Positions 26,440-35,605 are shown, counted from the stretch's first letter. The stretch: 64,000 nucleotides of DNA from Paenibacillus jilunlii (GCF_900102965.1 NZ_FNGM01000017.1:1-64000); one strand, 5' to 3'. Notes: generated by a model from the sequence alone, not told the origin. Program-made: numbers and translations.

Positions 26440-28035
26440 TTATTTCCCGAAAAATTTTTTAAGCTTCGTTAAGTATATCCAACCTTTGGATGAATAAATA
26501 GCATTTAGTTCATTATTATATTTTTCATTGGATTGTTGTATCTTAATCAGTTCCTGATGTAATTCTTCTGTCTTTTCTTGATATAAATTATTAGAACGCT
26601 CGTAATTATTAATTGTAGACATCAGATCTTTATTTTCACTTTCTAATATATCTATACGTTTTGAAGATTGTTCACTGATTAGTTGCATTTCCCCCTCAAT
26701 ATTCTCTTCTTTTTCTTTGGCTTCCTTTAATAGTTCTCTAACTGCATGTATTTCCTTCATATTAGCCTCATCTTTTAATTTAGCTTTCGCCAATTGCTTA
26801 TCAAAATGTCCTATTGCAGAAATAAGAGCCTCATCTTTTGATAAAGAAATAAGATCGAAACTAAAACTTTTTACGGATAATTGCGAAGCAAAATTCAATA
26901 TAACAAATGGGTCGTCGTTTAAAAAAACAAATGTATCTTCAAATCTCAAATCCCAGTTTCCATTCATTGATAATTCTTCCATAGAAATAAGATCACCATC
27001 ACCGTGGGTAGCAGTTAAACGAATGTTATTAATTTCGAATGTCCCCATATAATTTGAAGGATCTATTCGTAGCGCTTTGAGCATACCAGGCTCAAATTCT
27101 ATATTAATATGCTGTCTATTATTTTGCAGTTCAATTTTTATACTTTTTAATTCCGAGTAACCGTTTCCTTCATCCATAAAAATCTGCACAAAATCTTTTG
27201 GAGCATTATCATCCTCACTAATATTAAGATTAGCTAGCACATAAAAACGTTCTTCTAAAACCCCCAGCATAAAAGAATGCTGTTCTCTGAGTTGCTCATT
27301 CGTTTGAATTGAGGGGAGTGAGATTAAATCTCTTTTTTTAGTCCCAACACAAATCTTCCTATACGAATTTTCCACAAAATCATTATCGAACATGTATTGA
27401 TTATAGAATCTATCAATTTCATTTCTGTATATACCTAATCTGGAATTTTGTGCAGCAATAAAATGGATTGTCATCATTTTTTCCCATATTTCCAAACTCC
27501 CGTGGCTCATTATCGTATAGTTGATACCTCTCGAATCCAAATAAGCTGAAAGTTTTTTCAAATCTGGCAATCCATTAACCATATGTTCTTCCAACCAGAT
27601 GAAATCTTTATTGAAAATAGACTTGTAAACAGCATTTACTCTTCTTTCTGCTTCAACAACCTTACTTGAATGAAAAGGGGCAGTAATCACAAAAAATTCA
27701 GAACTCACTCTGTGAATTTCACTTATAAACTTCTCTCGGTTTTCTTCAGCAATGTGCTCAAACACATCCAGTGCAACAACAATGTCATAATATCCATCTG
27801 AAAAACCCATTGCTGTTGCATCCCCTAAAATATACTTAGGATTGTCCTTTAAACTATCTGGCAGTTGGATATCAAGATAAGTTATTTGATCAAGTGGTAA
27901 AAATTTCTCCAAATTCTGGTGCTCATTAGCTCCCACTTCTAAAATGTTGAATGTCTGACCACTACCTCTCAAAGAGTTAATTATATTTGTAACGTTGTTA
28001 TACCGTTGATATTGATCAAAGAGAATATCGATCAT
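26440..28035 (-). CDS. SAM methyltransferase with beta-rich module and C-terminal coiled coil
   Basis: 531 residues. Residues 1-215 are a class I methyltransferase (FNILEVGANEHQNL as SAM loop, LGDATAMGF, VVALDVFEHI). Residues 245-390 hold the module shared with neighbours (FMDEGNGYSELKSIKI, LRIDPSNYMGTFEINNIRL, then DDPFVILNFA). From about 410 to 510 heptad-rich sequence (KEAKEKEENIEGEMQLIS onwards) predicts a coiled coil, ending in SKGWIYLTKLKKFFGK, a likely amphipathic membrane-binding helix. A methyltransferase on a coiled-coil rod recalls WbdD, which caps and measures O9a polysaccharide chains, though no kinase domain is seen. It overlaps the wzt stop by ATGA. Confidence 0.8.
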   Translation of the reverse strand: MIDILFDQYQRYNNVTNIINSLRGSGQTFNILEVGANEHQNLEKFLPLDQITYLDIQLPDSLKDNPKYILGDATAMGFSDGYYDIVVALDVFEHIAEENREKFISEIHRVSSEFFVITAPFHSSKVVEAERRVNAVYKSIFNKDFIWLEEHMVNGLPDLKKLSAYLDSRGINYTIMSHGSLEIWEKMMTIHFIAAQNSRLGIYRNEIDRFYNQYMFDNDFVENSYRKICVGTKKRDLISLPSIQTNEQLREQHSFMLGVLEERFYVLANLNISEDDNAPKDFVQIFMDEGNGYSELKSIKIELQNNRQHINIEFEPGMLKALRIDPSNYMGTFEINNIRLTATHGDGDLISMEELSMNGNWDLRFEDTFVFLNDDPFVILNFASQLSVKSFSFDLISLSKDEALISAIGHFDKQLAKAKLKDEANMKEIHAVRELLKEAKEKEENIEGEMQLISEQSSKRIDILESENKDLMSTINNYERSNNLYQEKTEELHQELIKIQQSNEKYNNELNAIYSSKGWIYLTKLKKFFGK

Positions 28036-29252
28036 TTGAGCACCTCCCAGTTATGCTTAATGTATACTAACCCTTCAGAAAAATACTTATTGGTGATAAC
28101 AAAAGATACTGCATTTTCTTTATAATGAATATTAACAATTCCTTCATTGTTAAAAAGTCCTACATCTAAACAAAATGTACCGCCAAGTAGAGGGAGTTGA
28201 GGTATACAATAATTCACTTTATGTCTGCCCAATCTATTTGGTATAGAAACTTTTTCCAGAAAGGTATTAGGGCCAAATATATAATCACGGTTCGGAGTAT
28301 AAATAGCCGCGCCTAATAATAAATCTTCTATTATCTCTTCGTAGATCTCATATTCTATCTCTACTATTACCTCTTCAAATGTCCTAAATGAAGTTTTATT
28401 TATTTTAACATCCGTGATAAGTCCTAATACATCTGGATTCGCAGGCAAAACAAAATCCGAATCCATTTGAAGAACAGCCTCTGGTAATTGATTTTCAATT
28501 TCCCTTTCCGCTATTTCCACATCGTTTCTCATGAAGTCTTCGTATAAGTCTACGATTTCACTAGAGTCGCCTTGAGCTGCTACCTTTCCATCTTTAATCC
28601 AAACAGCTTTATTACAAAATCTTTTAACTTGTTCAGATGCATGCGATACAAACAGTATTGTTGTTCCACTTTTTTTCAATTCTTTCATTTTATCTATACA
28701 TTTTGTCTGAAACCTGGTATCTCCTACAGCCAATGCTTCGTCAACTATTAATATATCAGGTTCAACGTTTATAGAAACTGCAAATGCCAGTCTTGCAAAC
28801 ATCCCGCTGGAGTAGAGCTTGACTGGCTGATTAATAAAATTACCTATATCTGCAAATTCTATAACTGATTCTATTTTCTCTTCCATTTTTTCTCTGCTAT
28901 ATCCCATCATAAGTCCATTTAAGTAAATATTTTCTTTTCCTGTATATTCAGGGTTAAATCCTGCTCCTAACTCTAGAATAGCTGATATTTTACCGTCAAT
29001 ATTTACGGTCCCACTGGTAGGAGTTAATACCCCTGTAATTATCTTCAATAGAGTAGATTTGCCTGATCCATTCCTCCCTAATATCCCAATGGCATCTCCC
29101 TTTTCCACTGAAAGTGTTATTCCATTTAACGCAACGAATTCTTTATGATAGTTTTTTTTAAAAGGATGTATTGCTTCTTTAAATCGATCTGCAGGTTTAT
29201 TATAAAGTTTATAACTCTTAACTATATTATTAATTTCAATTATTCTGTCCAT
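28032..29252 (-). CDS. Polysaccharide ABC transporter ATP-binding protein (Wzt type)
   Basis: 406 residues. The N-terminal 240 residues are an ABC ATPase: Walker A GRNGSGKST, Q loop, signature YSSGMFARLAFA, Walker B ILIVDEALAVGD and the H loop FVSHA. Residues 260-406 form the C-terminal Wzt beta-sandwich, which in O8/O9a-type systems binds the terminal modification of the finished chain. Its presence fits a capping methyltransferase next door. The ATG follows AGGAG by nine bases. Wzm is 12 bases upstream and the methyltransferase gene overlaps the end. Confidence 0.93.
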   Translation of the reverse strand: MDRIIEINNIVKSYKLYNKPADRFKEAIHPFKKNYHKEFVALNGITLSVEKGDAIGILGRNGSGKSTLLKIITGVLTPTSGTVNIDGKISAILELGAGFNPEYTGKENIYLNGLMMGYSREKMEEKIESVIEFADIGNFINQPVKLYSSGMFARLAFAVSINVEPDILIVDEALAVGDTRFQTKCIDKMKELKKSGTTILFVSHASEQVKRFCNKAVWIKDGKVAAQGDSSEIVDLYEDFMRNDVEIAEREIENQLPEAVLQMDSDFVLPANPDVLGLITDVKINKTSFRTFEEVIVEIEYEIYEEIIEDLLLGAAIYTPNRDYIFGPNTFLEKVSIPNRLGRHKVNYCIPQLPLLGGTFCLDVGLFNNEGIVNIHYKENAVSFVITNKYFSEGLVYIKHNWEVLK

Positions 29253-29264
29253 TAATTAACACTC

Positions 29265-30635
29265 CTATAGCACATCAGAAAAATGCGGTTTTAGTTTCCT
29301 AAATGTTTTAAGACCTACAGTAAACATCACAAGACAAAACAACCAGAAGTAAGCCGTCTGATATGGACGATTGAAAAACATAATATGATCGACCAAGGAG
29401 TCTCTATAACCCTGGACGATATAATACATTGGATTCAGTTTGAAAATTCTAGCCCAAGTGTCAGAGAGCATACTTACAGACCATCCAATAGGCGTAAACC
29501 AAAATCCCATTTGAAGTATAACCGCAATGATTTGATTCAAGTCTCTAAAGAATAGAAAGATAGCTGAAGTAAAAAAAGATATTGAAACAGCAAGCACAAC
29601 TAAACATACCAAATAGTATAATAATTGAAAACTAAATAACGTTGGGAAACGGCCATAACCCGCATACACTATAAAGATAAAAACTATAAAAAATAATTGA
29701 ACAAAAAACGCAGACATTATTTTGACAATAGGTAATAATTCGATCTTAAATACTACTTTTTTCACAAGATAGCTGTATTCAGTAAATACATTCGTTGCAC
29801 TCGATAGAGCGTCGGAGAAGAAAAACCATGGAATGATACCAGCGATAAACCAGATAATAAATGGCACATCCCCAACATCACCATTTCGTAGTCCAACCTG
29901 AAATACGAACCAGTAGGTGGCTATAGTCAACAAAGGGTTAATGAATCCCCATAAAATACCTAGATAAGAAGAAGCATATTTTGTTTTGAAGTCGTTTTTC
30001 GCTAAATTTAATATTAACTCTCTATTCCTCATAAAATCTTTTATTAATCGTAATGAATCTTTGATATATCTGAGTATAAAATAAACGGAAATTGCAGTTA
30101 AAAAAGCCAGAGTTACAGCAACTCCATTAAAGCTCCATTTCGATTTCAATTGGGCTTCTTGTATGAATTTACTTGCATCAAAAAATAGAAATGGATCATT
30201 GCCAGTTGATTGTAACGAAATGCGTGCCACTTTATCGTCAATAATCTTTATTGACATTTGATTGAACGTTGGATTAGCTTTATCTAAATTCACCTTTACA
30301 TCCGTATTTCTTCGAATAAAAACCTCTTTAATATCAACCTGATTTTTTGCGCTACCAGTATCAAGTCTAATATAACGGCTCTGTTCAGGAATCAGAAATT
30401 TTAAATCTTGCCAACTTTGAGTATTGTTGTAATTTATAGTACTGGAATTCTCTTCTTTCCATTCATTATTAGTATTTGAAAAAAAGAGTTGGAACTTGAT
30501 AGGAACGTCCGCTCTTACCTTCATTTGAACATACGTCTTGACGTTTTCTTTAGAGTATAGGTTTATAAAGTGATAGGACATCATTAAAACAATAATTGAA
30601 CAAATTAACAACAGAATGCGTTTTACTGCTTTCAT
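29265..30635 (-). CDS. Polysaccharide ABC transporter permease (Wzm type) with large N-terminal extension
   Basis: 456 residues, about 190 longer than ordinary Wzm. Residues 5-25 are a membrane helix. Residues 30-165, probably outside the cell, contain VRADVPIKFQLFFSN, YIRLDTGSAKNQVDIKEVFI and NDPFLFFDAS, like the module in adjacent proteins. A second helix (about 175-195) leads to the ABC-2 domain with six helices, including LAKNDFKTKYASSYLGILWG, IIPWFFFSDAL and the final NPMYYIVQGYRDSL. It forms the export channel for the undecaprenyl-linked glycan. It is the first gene of the minus-strand cassette unit (AGGAG ten bases before the ATG). Confidence 0.9.
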   Translation of the reverse strand: MKAVKRILLLICSIIVLMMSYHFINLYSKENVKTYVQMKVRADVPIKFQLFFSNTNNEWKEENSSTINYNNTQSWQDLKFLIPEQSRYIRLDTGSAKNQVDIKEVFIRRNTDVKVNLDKANPTFNQMSIKIIDDKVARISLQSTGNDPFLFFDASKFIQEAQLKSKWSFNGVAVTLAFLTAISVYFILRYIKDSLRLIKDFMRNRELILNLAKNDFKTKYASSYLGILWGFINPLLTIATYWFVFQVGLRNGDVGDVPFIIWFIAGIIPWFFFSDALSSATNVFTEYSYLVKKVVFKIELLPIVKIMSAFFVQLFFIVFIFIVYAGYGRFPTLFSFQLLYYLVCLVVLAVSISFFTSAIFLFFRDLNQIIAVILQMGFWFTPIGWSVSMLSDTWARIFKLNPMYYIVQGYRDSLVDHIMFFNRPYQTAYFWLFCLVMFTVGLKTFRKLKPHFSDVL

Positions 30636-31083
30636 TTTAGTACTTCTCCTAACTACTGATTAGTCTTAATTTAGTTATAACTTCGTATTAGACCACCAAG
30701 TCAAATAACATTCTTTCATTTTATTTTTATGTATTCAGCAATTCAAGTGGGATTAATTGACGAAATCGCCGATTCATTAATCAATTCTAAATTATCCCCT
30801 CCTAATAACAAAAACAAGTTAATGTTATCACACAAAGCGATTGGTTTACAGTAGCTTGCCCCATAGCGTTTACAGATATGTAAAAATATCTTCGTGAAAA
30901 TTCTATAAGGAACTTAAGAATATAAAGACTTTTTCTGTTTGAGAACAGTATTGCTGAGTAAAAATGGACAGGCTGCAATAATTCAGAGTAAAATGAGTAT
31001 AGTTTTCTATAGCCACACCGTCCACATAAACAGCATCAGTCATTATATCATTACTCAGAATAAAGGGAGAGTTGGAATAAACA
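30636..31083. other. Divergent intergenic region between wzm and rmlA
   Basis: About 450 bases, A+T-rich, between divergent genes and so expected to hold both promoters. On the minus strand TTGACT followed by a TATAAC-like element lies near 30670-30710 with a spacer of about 19 bases, which is weak. No convincing promoter was found for rmlA, and no open frame or RNA structure was seen. Confidence 0.35.
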
Positions 31084-31962
31084 ATGAAGGGCATTATCTT
31101 AGCGGGTGGCAGTGGAACTCGACTGTACCCCTTAACCATGGTTACCAGCAAGCAGTTACTTCCAATTTACGACAAACCTATGATTTATTATCCTTTGTCT
31201 ACCTTAATGTTAGCAGGCATTAAAGAAATCCTTATTATCTCTACTCCTGAGGACACTCCTAGATTTTCCAATTTACTCGGGGATGGATCACAGTTTGGAA
31301 TTACACTCGAATATATTATTCAACCTAGCCCAGACGGTTTGGCACAAGCCTTTATTTTAGGTGAATCTTTTATTGGTGATGATTCGGTAGCAATGATTCT
31401 CGGAGACAATATTTATTATGGAAACGGAATTCGTAAAATGTTACAGCGTGCGTCCAGCAAGGATGCGGGCGCAACTGTATTCGGCTATCATGTACAAGAT
31501 CCGGAGCGGTTTGGCGTGGTTGAGTTTAATGAGGAGGGCAAGGTACTCAGTGTAGAGGAGAAACCTAATAAGCCTAAATCAAACTATGCCGTGACAGGTT
31601 TATACTTTTACGATAACCGTGTAGTGGAAATCGCCAAAAACGTAAAGCCATCCGTTCGTGGGGAACTTGAAATTACTTCAGTAAATGAAGCCTATCTTGA
31701 ACTCGGGCAGTTGGATGTTGAACTTCTTGGCCGCGGTTTCACTTGGCTAGACACGGGAACACATCAGAGTTTAGTTGACGCCACCAACTTTGTAAGAACG
31801 ATAGAAGATCACCAAGGGATTAAGATTGCAGCCCTTGAAGAGATTGCATATATTAATGGATGGATTACTAAAGAACATCTATGGGATTGTGGGCAAAAGT
31901 TGAGTAAAACGGGCTATGGGCAATATCTTATGAAAGTAGCCACTGGCAAGATTCAATACTAA
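31084..31962 (+). CDS. rfbA: Glucose-1-phosphate thymidylyltransferase (RmlA)
   Basis: 292 residues. It makes dTDP-glucose from dTTP and glucose-1-phosphate, the first and feedback-regulated step to dTDP-L-rhamnose. The N-terminal KGIILAGGSGTRLYPLT is the nucleotide-binding signature; DKPMIYYPLSTLMLAGI, ILGDNIYYG, VEEKPNKPKSNYAVTGLYFY and WLDTGTHQSL follow. The length is normal. The AGGGAG ribosome site is rather far (about 13 bases) from the ATG. It is paired with rmlC downstream on the plus strand, opposite to rmlBD. Confidence 0.96.
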   Translation: MKGIILAGGSGTRLYPLTMVTSKQLLPIYDKPMIYYPLSTLMLAGIKEILIISTPEDTPRFSNLLGDGSQFGITLEYIIQPSPDGLAQAFILGESFIGDDSVAMILGDNIYYGNGIRKMLQRASSKDAGATVFGYHVQDPERFGVVEFNEEGKVLSVEEKPNKPKSNYAVTGLYFYDNRVVEIAKNVKPSVRGELEITSVNEAYLELGQLDVELLGRGFTWLDTGTHQSLVDATNFVRTIEDHQGIKIAALEEIAYINGWITKEHLWDCGQKLSKTGYGQYLMKVATGKIQY

Positions 31963-31982
31963 TTACAGAAAGTGTGAGAACA

Positions 31983-32537
31983 ATGAAATTCACTGAAACT
32001 GAGTTGAAAGATGTGTGGGTAATCGAACCACAAGTTTTTGGTGATCACCGTGGTTGGTTCATGGAGACATACAGCGAGAGCAAGTTTAAAGATCAGGGAA
32101 TATCGCTTGATTTTGTACAGGACAATCAATCCTTCTCGGAAACTAAAGGAACACTCCGTGGTTTGCATTTTCAGCTAAATCCAAAAGCGCAAAGCAAGCT
32201 TATTCGATGCACAAAAGGAGTTATTTTTGATGTTGCTGTCGATATCCGCAAAGGAAGTCCTAATTACGGACAATGGTTCGGGATTGAACTGTCCGCCGAA
32301 AACAAAAAACAACTTCTTATCCCTAAGGGTTTCGCTCACGGTTTTATGACTTTAACCGAGAATGTAGAGGTACAGTATAAGTGTGATGAGCTGTATGCTC
32401 CAGAGTGTGACGGAGGAATTCTGTGGAATGATCCTTCGATAGGAATTAAGTGGCCTATCGATATAGTGCCAGTGTTATCCGCAAAAGATGAAACAGCGCC
32501 GCTTTTAAAGGATGCAAATTTAAATTTCACATATTAA
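31983..32537 (+). CDS. rfbC: dTDP-4-dehydrorhamnose 3,5-epimerase (RmlC)
   Basis: 184 residues from the ATG at 31983; an in-frame GTG at 31974 is also possible. It is a cupin epimerase. It shows FGDHRGWFMETYSESKF, FVQDNQSFS, TLRGLHFQ with the catalytic His, the VAVDIRKGSP strand, IPKGFAHGFMTL and YKCDELYAPECDGGILWND. It is intact, in contrast to the rmlC remnant at 20323-20508, and codon use is more A+T-rich than that remnant. It lies 20 bases after rmlA. Confidence 0.95.
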   Translation: MKFTETELKDVWVIEPQVFGDHRGWFMETYSESKFKDQGISLDFVQDNQSFSETKGTLRGLHFQLNPKAQSKLIRCTKGVIFDVAVDIRKGSPNYGQWFGIELSAENKKQLLIPKGFAHGFMTLTENVEVQYKCDELYAPECDGGILWNDPSIGIKWPIDIVPVLSAKDETAPLLKDANLNFTY

Positions 32538-32571
32538 TTACACTGTATAAATGCTATGAATTCCAATGAAA

Positions 32572-32621
32572 TTGGCCTAAGAACTCATTGTTTCTAATGA
32601 AACAGTAAGTTTTTAGGCCAA
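32572..32621. terminator. Long hairpin after rmlC
   Basis: Arms at 32572-32594 and 32599-32621 pair at about 19 of 23 positions around a TAAT loop (TTGGCCTAA at one end, TTAGGCCAA at the other). There is no clear T tract. It probably ends rmlAC transcription and marks the right edge of the A+T-rich region. Confidence 0.5.
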
Positions 32622-32741
32622 CTATATTTACGAGATTATATACATCTCTTTCTCTACATATTACCTAAAGTTAATAAGTGGTCGTGCACCCTACGAATAT
32701 GCTAAAATATTTTCGTACCTTCAGGAAAAGGAGATTAAAAC

Positions 32742-35489
32742 GTGTCGAAACCAGTATACGGTAAAAATGCTGTGCAGTCGAGAAATGTTGAAAAGATATC
32801 CAGCCCGGTGTGGGCGTTGGTTGTTGCTTTTATTGTGTTTTTGGTGTGGACCCCATTTCAGGTTGGATTGTTTAATGGGCAGCAGATCGACTATGAAAAG
32901 CCGATTTATGTGTCTTGTCTGCTCAGCGGCCTAATGCTGCTGGTCTGGATCGGCTTGTACTATAAGAAGTTCAAGCTAGAGGAGCAGCGTGACCTGCTGG
33001 CTGTGGCTTCGCTGCTGCTGCCGATAACTTATGCTCTGTCGCTATTTGGCGCTGCTTCGCATTATATGGCGATGAACATTCTCTTTATTCAGAGTATGTA
33101 TATTGCAGTATTCATTATAGCGTTATATTTGCTGAAGCAAAAGCAACTAAATGTTGTCATTCAAAATGCCGTATTGGCCGTTGCCTATTTTATCGTGGGC
33201 TTTGGCTTGCTGAACTGGCTGGGCGCCTGGAAATTTGCCGGTGGACTGGTTGGCTGGTTCTCCGATACGGTGCGCGGCGGTAAATATTTGGATGCGGTTA
33301 TGACCGACTCCAACGGTTTGCGGCTGACTTCGATTTTTCAATATGCGAATACATACGCAGCTTTCCTGATGGCTTTTCTGTTCGTAGCTGTCTTTGCACT
33401 GGTTCGCTCCAAAAAATGGTACGGGACGCTGACTCACGGATTCATGCTCGTACCAATCATTGTTTCCTTGCTGCTGACCTTGTCCCGCGGGGGACTAGTT
33501 ATGCTGCCCGTAGTCTTTATTCTGCTCCTGCTGTCTCTGAAGCCTGTGAAGCAGATTCTCTGGATTCTCCATCTAGGAATTGCCGGTCTCGCCTCGCTTG
33601 CGATTGCAAGCCCGGTGACCAATCTTGGGACTGAACTGAGCACGGCCTTTAGCTCTTCTGCTGCTCTTAAAGGCTGGGCTTATCTGCTTGGCGCCTCCGC
33701 GATTGTTGCCGCGTGCGGGTGGATCATTCAGCGTTTTGTGGAACCTTGGCTGCAAAATAAACTGGAGAGCTGGGAATCGCGCAAGCTTGCAGGGCTGTGG
33801 CTGCCGCTCCTTTCGGTTGTACTGGTCGCCGTAGCCGCATTTCTGCTGATCGGGACAAGCGCACGTACCATTCTCCCCGCTAACATGGAGACACGGCTGG
33901 AGAACATCAACTTCAAGCAGCACAGTGTACTGGAACGTATTACTTTTTATAAAGATGCTATGAAAGTCGTGAAGGATTATCCCATTATTGGCGCCGGGGG
34001 TGGAGGCTGGGCTTCGCTCTATGAGCATTACCAGGACTACCCGTATACAAGCCGCCAGGCGCATAACTTCTTCCTGCAATATTTGATCGAAGTCGGAATT
34101 GTCGGATTTGTTGTCTTCATGGGCTTTATCGGCTACATTTTCTATAAATACATTCGTGGATACCTTAAACGGGACAAAAATGAATTTGATAATGGATTTA
34201 TATTCTACATCATTGCTTTGTCGATTCTTGTTCACAGCATACTGGACTTCAATCTCAGTTATGCCTTTATGGGAATTCTGGTGTTTATCGGCCTTGCCGG
34301 AATGGGCGCCGCCATGGACAGCAAACCGCTGCGCCGGAACTGGAATAAGCCAGGTATACGTTACGGTTACCTTGCAGTCCTGGCTATCGGTATAATTTTC
34401 ATGTTCTTCCTGTCGGTCAGTGCGATCGGCTCAAGCAATTCTGTAATGAAAGCTAAGCGGTTGATCGGTGTAAGCCAGTCCTATGAGGAGCTCAAGGCAC
34501 CTTTGATAGCAACTCTAAAAGATCGCCCTTACCATCCGGAAGCAGCGGCATATCTCGCCTCTATGGATCATCAGGTTTTTAATCAAACTAAAGATGAGCA
34601 GTACTTGAACGAAGCGTTCAGCGTGCTGAACCGTGCGCTCAAGTACGAACCTAATAATAAGATTCTGCTCACTCTACTCGCTTCCTCGTATGATTTGAAG
34701 GGGCAAAACGATCTCGCCTTCGCCGTCTATCGGGATAACGCAGATAAGTTCAACTGGGATATTGAATGGTACGAATCTTTGATCAGCCGCTCCCAGGCGT
34801 TAGCACGTGCGGCAAATGCCGAAAAAGATGAAGCTAAAAAGCAGGAATACCTGACCATTGGTCTGGATGCCTATAAACATGTAACTGATGGTGTAGAACA
34901 TTTGAAAACTCTGCCTCCAGAGCAGCTGCAGGGCCGGGCATTCTCAGTAACACCAACGATTGCCCTGAATGCCGGTAAAATGCAGCAGATGGCAGGACAA
35001 AATGAGGAAGCGGCAGCAACCTTAAAGCTTGGACTTGGCGATGTTTATACGGATGTCGTAAACAGTGGAACGCTCTGGGATACGAACTGGTACAGCTCGC
35101 TCATTGCCCGCTCGTATGAGCTGGCTCAGCAGGCCTTCACCCAGCAGGATGCCACCAGTAAAACAACTTACCTAAATGTCGGTCTTAGCGCTTATAATCA
35201 GGTGCAGGCTGACTTACAAGTCCAATCGCTTGCCATTCCTCCGGCAATTGCGCTGAACGCAGGCAGAATCCAGCTGATGTCCGGTCAGATTCCAGCCGCT
35301 TCAGAGACCTTAAAGCTTGGGCTGAGCGGAGATTATAACGATGCCACTAACCGTGAGATGGCCCGCTGGTATCTGGCAGCCTTAAAGAAGGCTGGGCTTG
35401 ATCAAGATCAACCAGTCTACGACAAGCTGATTGCCGCAGATCCTGCGGAAGCCGCTCAGATAGATGCTATTGTGAATACGCAGTACTAA
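32742..35489 (+). CDS. O-antigen ligase-like (Wzy/WaaL) membrane protein with C-terminal TPR region
   Basis: 915 residues from a GTG start eight bases after AAGGAG. Residues 20-570 hold about twelve membrane helices and a large outer loop with the Wzy_C hallmark (FYKDAMKVVKDYPIIGAGGG and RQAHNFFLQYLIEVGIVGF). The C-terminal 340 residues are helical TPR-like repeats, including two similar blocks beginning EWYESLISRSQALA (about 675) and NWYSSLIARSYELA (about 782). Members of this family transfer finished polyprenyl-linked glycan to an acceptor or polymerise repeats on the outer face. Here it may attach the cassette's glycan to protein or wall (inference). G+C is back to the background level. 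Confidence 0.85.
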   Translation: MSKPVYGKNAVQSRNVEKISSPVWALVVAFIVFLVWTPFQVGLFNGQQIDYEKPIYVSCLLSGLMLLVWIGLYYKKFKLEEQRDLLAVASLLLPITYALSLFGAASHYMAMNILFIQSMYIAVFIIALYLLKQKQLNVVIQNAVLAVAYFIVGFGLLNWLGAWKFAGGLVGWFSDTVRGGKYLDAVMTDSNGLRLTSIFQYANTYAAFLMAFLFVAVFALVRSKKWYGTLTHGFMLVPIIVSLLLTLSRGGLVMLPVVFILLLLSLKPVKQILWILHLGIAGLASLAIASPVTNLGTELSTAFSSSAALKGWAYLLGASAIVAACGWIIQRFVEPWLQNKLESWESRKLAGLWLPLLSVVLVAVAAFLLIGTSARTILPANMETRLENINFKQHSVLERITFYKDAMKVVKDYPIIGAGGGGWASLYEHYQDYPYTSRQAHNFFLQYLIEVGIVGFVVFMGFIGYIFYKYIRGYLKRDKNEFDNGFIFYIIALSILVHSILDFNLSYAFMGILVFIGLAGMGAAMDSKPLRRNWNKPGIRYGYLAVLAIGIIFMFFLSVSAIGSSNSVMKAKRLIGVSQSYEELKAPLIATLKDRPYHPEAAAYLASMDHQVFNQTKDEQYLNEAFSVLNRALKYEPNNKILLTLLASSYDLKGQNDLAFAVYRDNADKFNWDIEWYESLISRSQALARAANAEKDEAKKQEYLTIGLDAYKHVTDGVEHLKTLPPEQLQGRAFSVTPTIALNAGKMQQMAGQNEEAAATLKLGLGDVYTDVVNSGTLWDTNWYSSLIARSYELAQQAFTQQDATSKTTYLNVGLSAYNQVQADLQVQSLAIPPAIALNAGRIQLMSGQIPAASETLKLGLSGDYNDATNREMARWYLAALKKAGLDQDQPVYDKLIAADPAEAAQIDAIVNTQY

Positions 35490-35510
35490 TCAAATAGGCT
35501 GGTCAAGCAG

Positions 35511-35547
35511 AAACGGCTATGCCGTCCTTAAAAAGGACGGTATCGTT
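35511..35547 (+). terminator. Hairpin after the ligase-like gene (repeat-like)
   Basis: GAAACGGCTATGCCGTCCTT and AAGGACGGTATCGTTTC form a bulged stem with a 3-base loop. The left arm region, 35506-35530, matches 12491-12515 at 23 of 25 bases. Confidence 0.55.
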
Positions 35548-35605
35548 TCAGCGAGAAATCTAAGGTTGATTTATTGCGTGAAGCATATAATTTTATATAT
35601 TTAAA

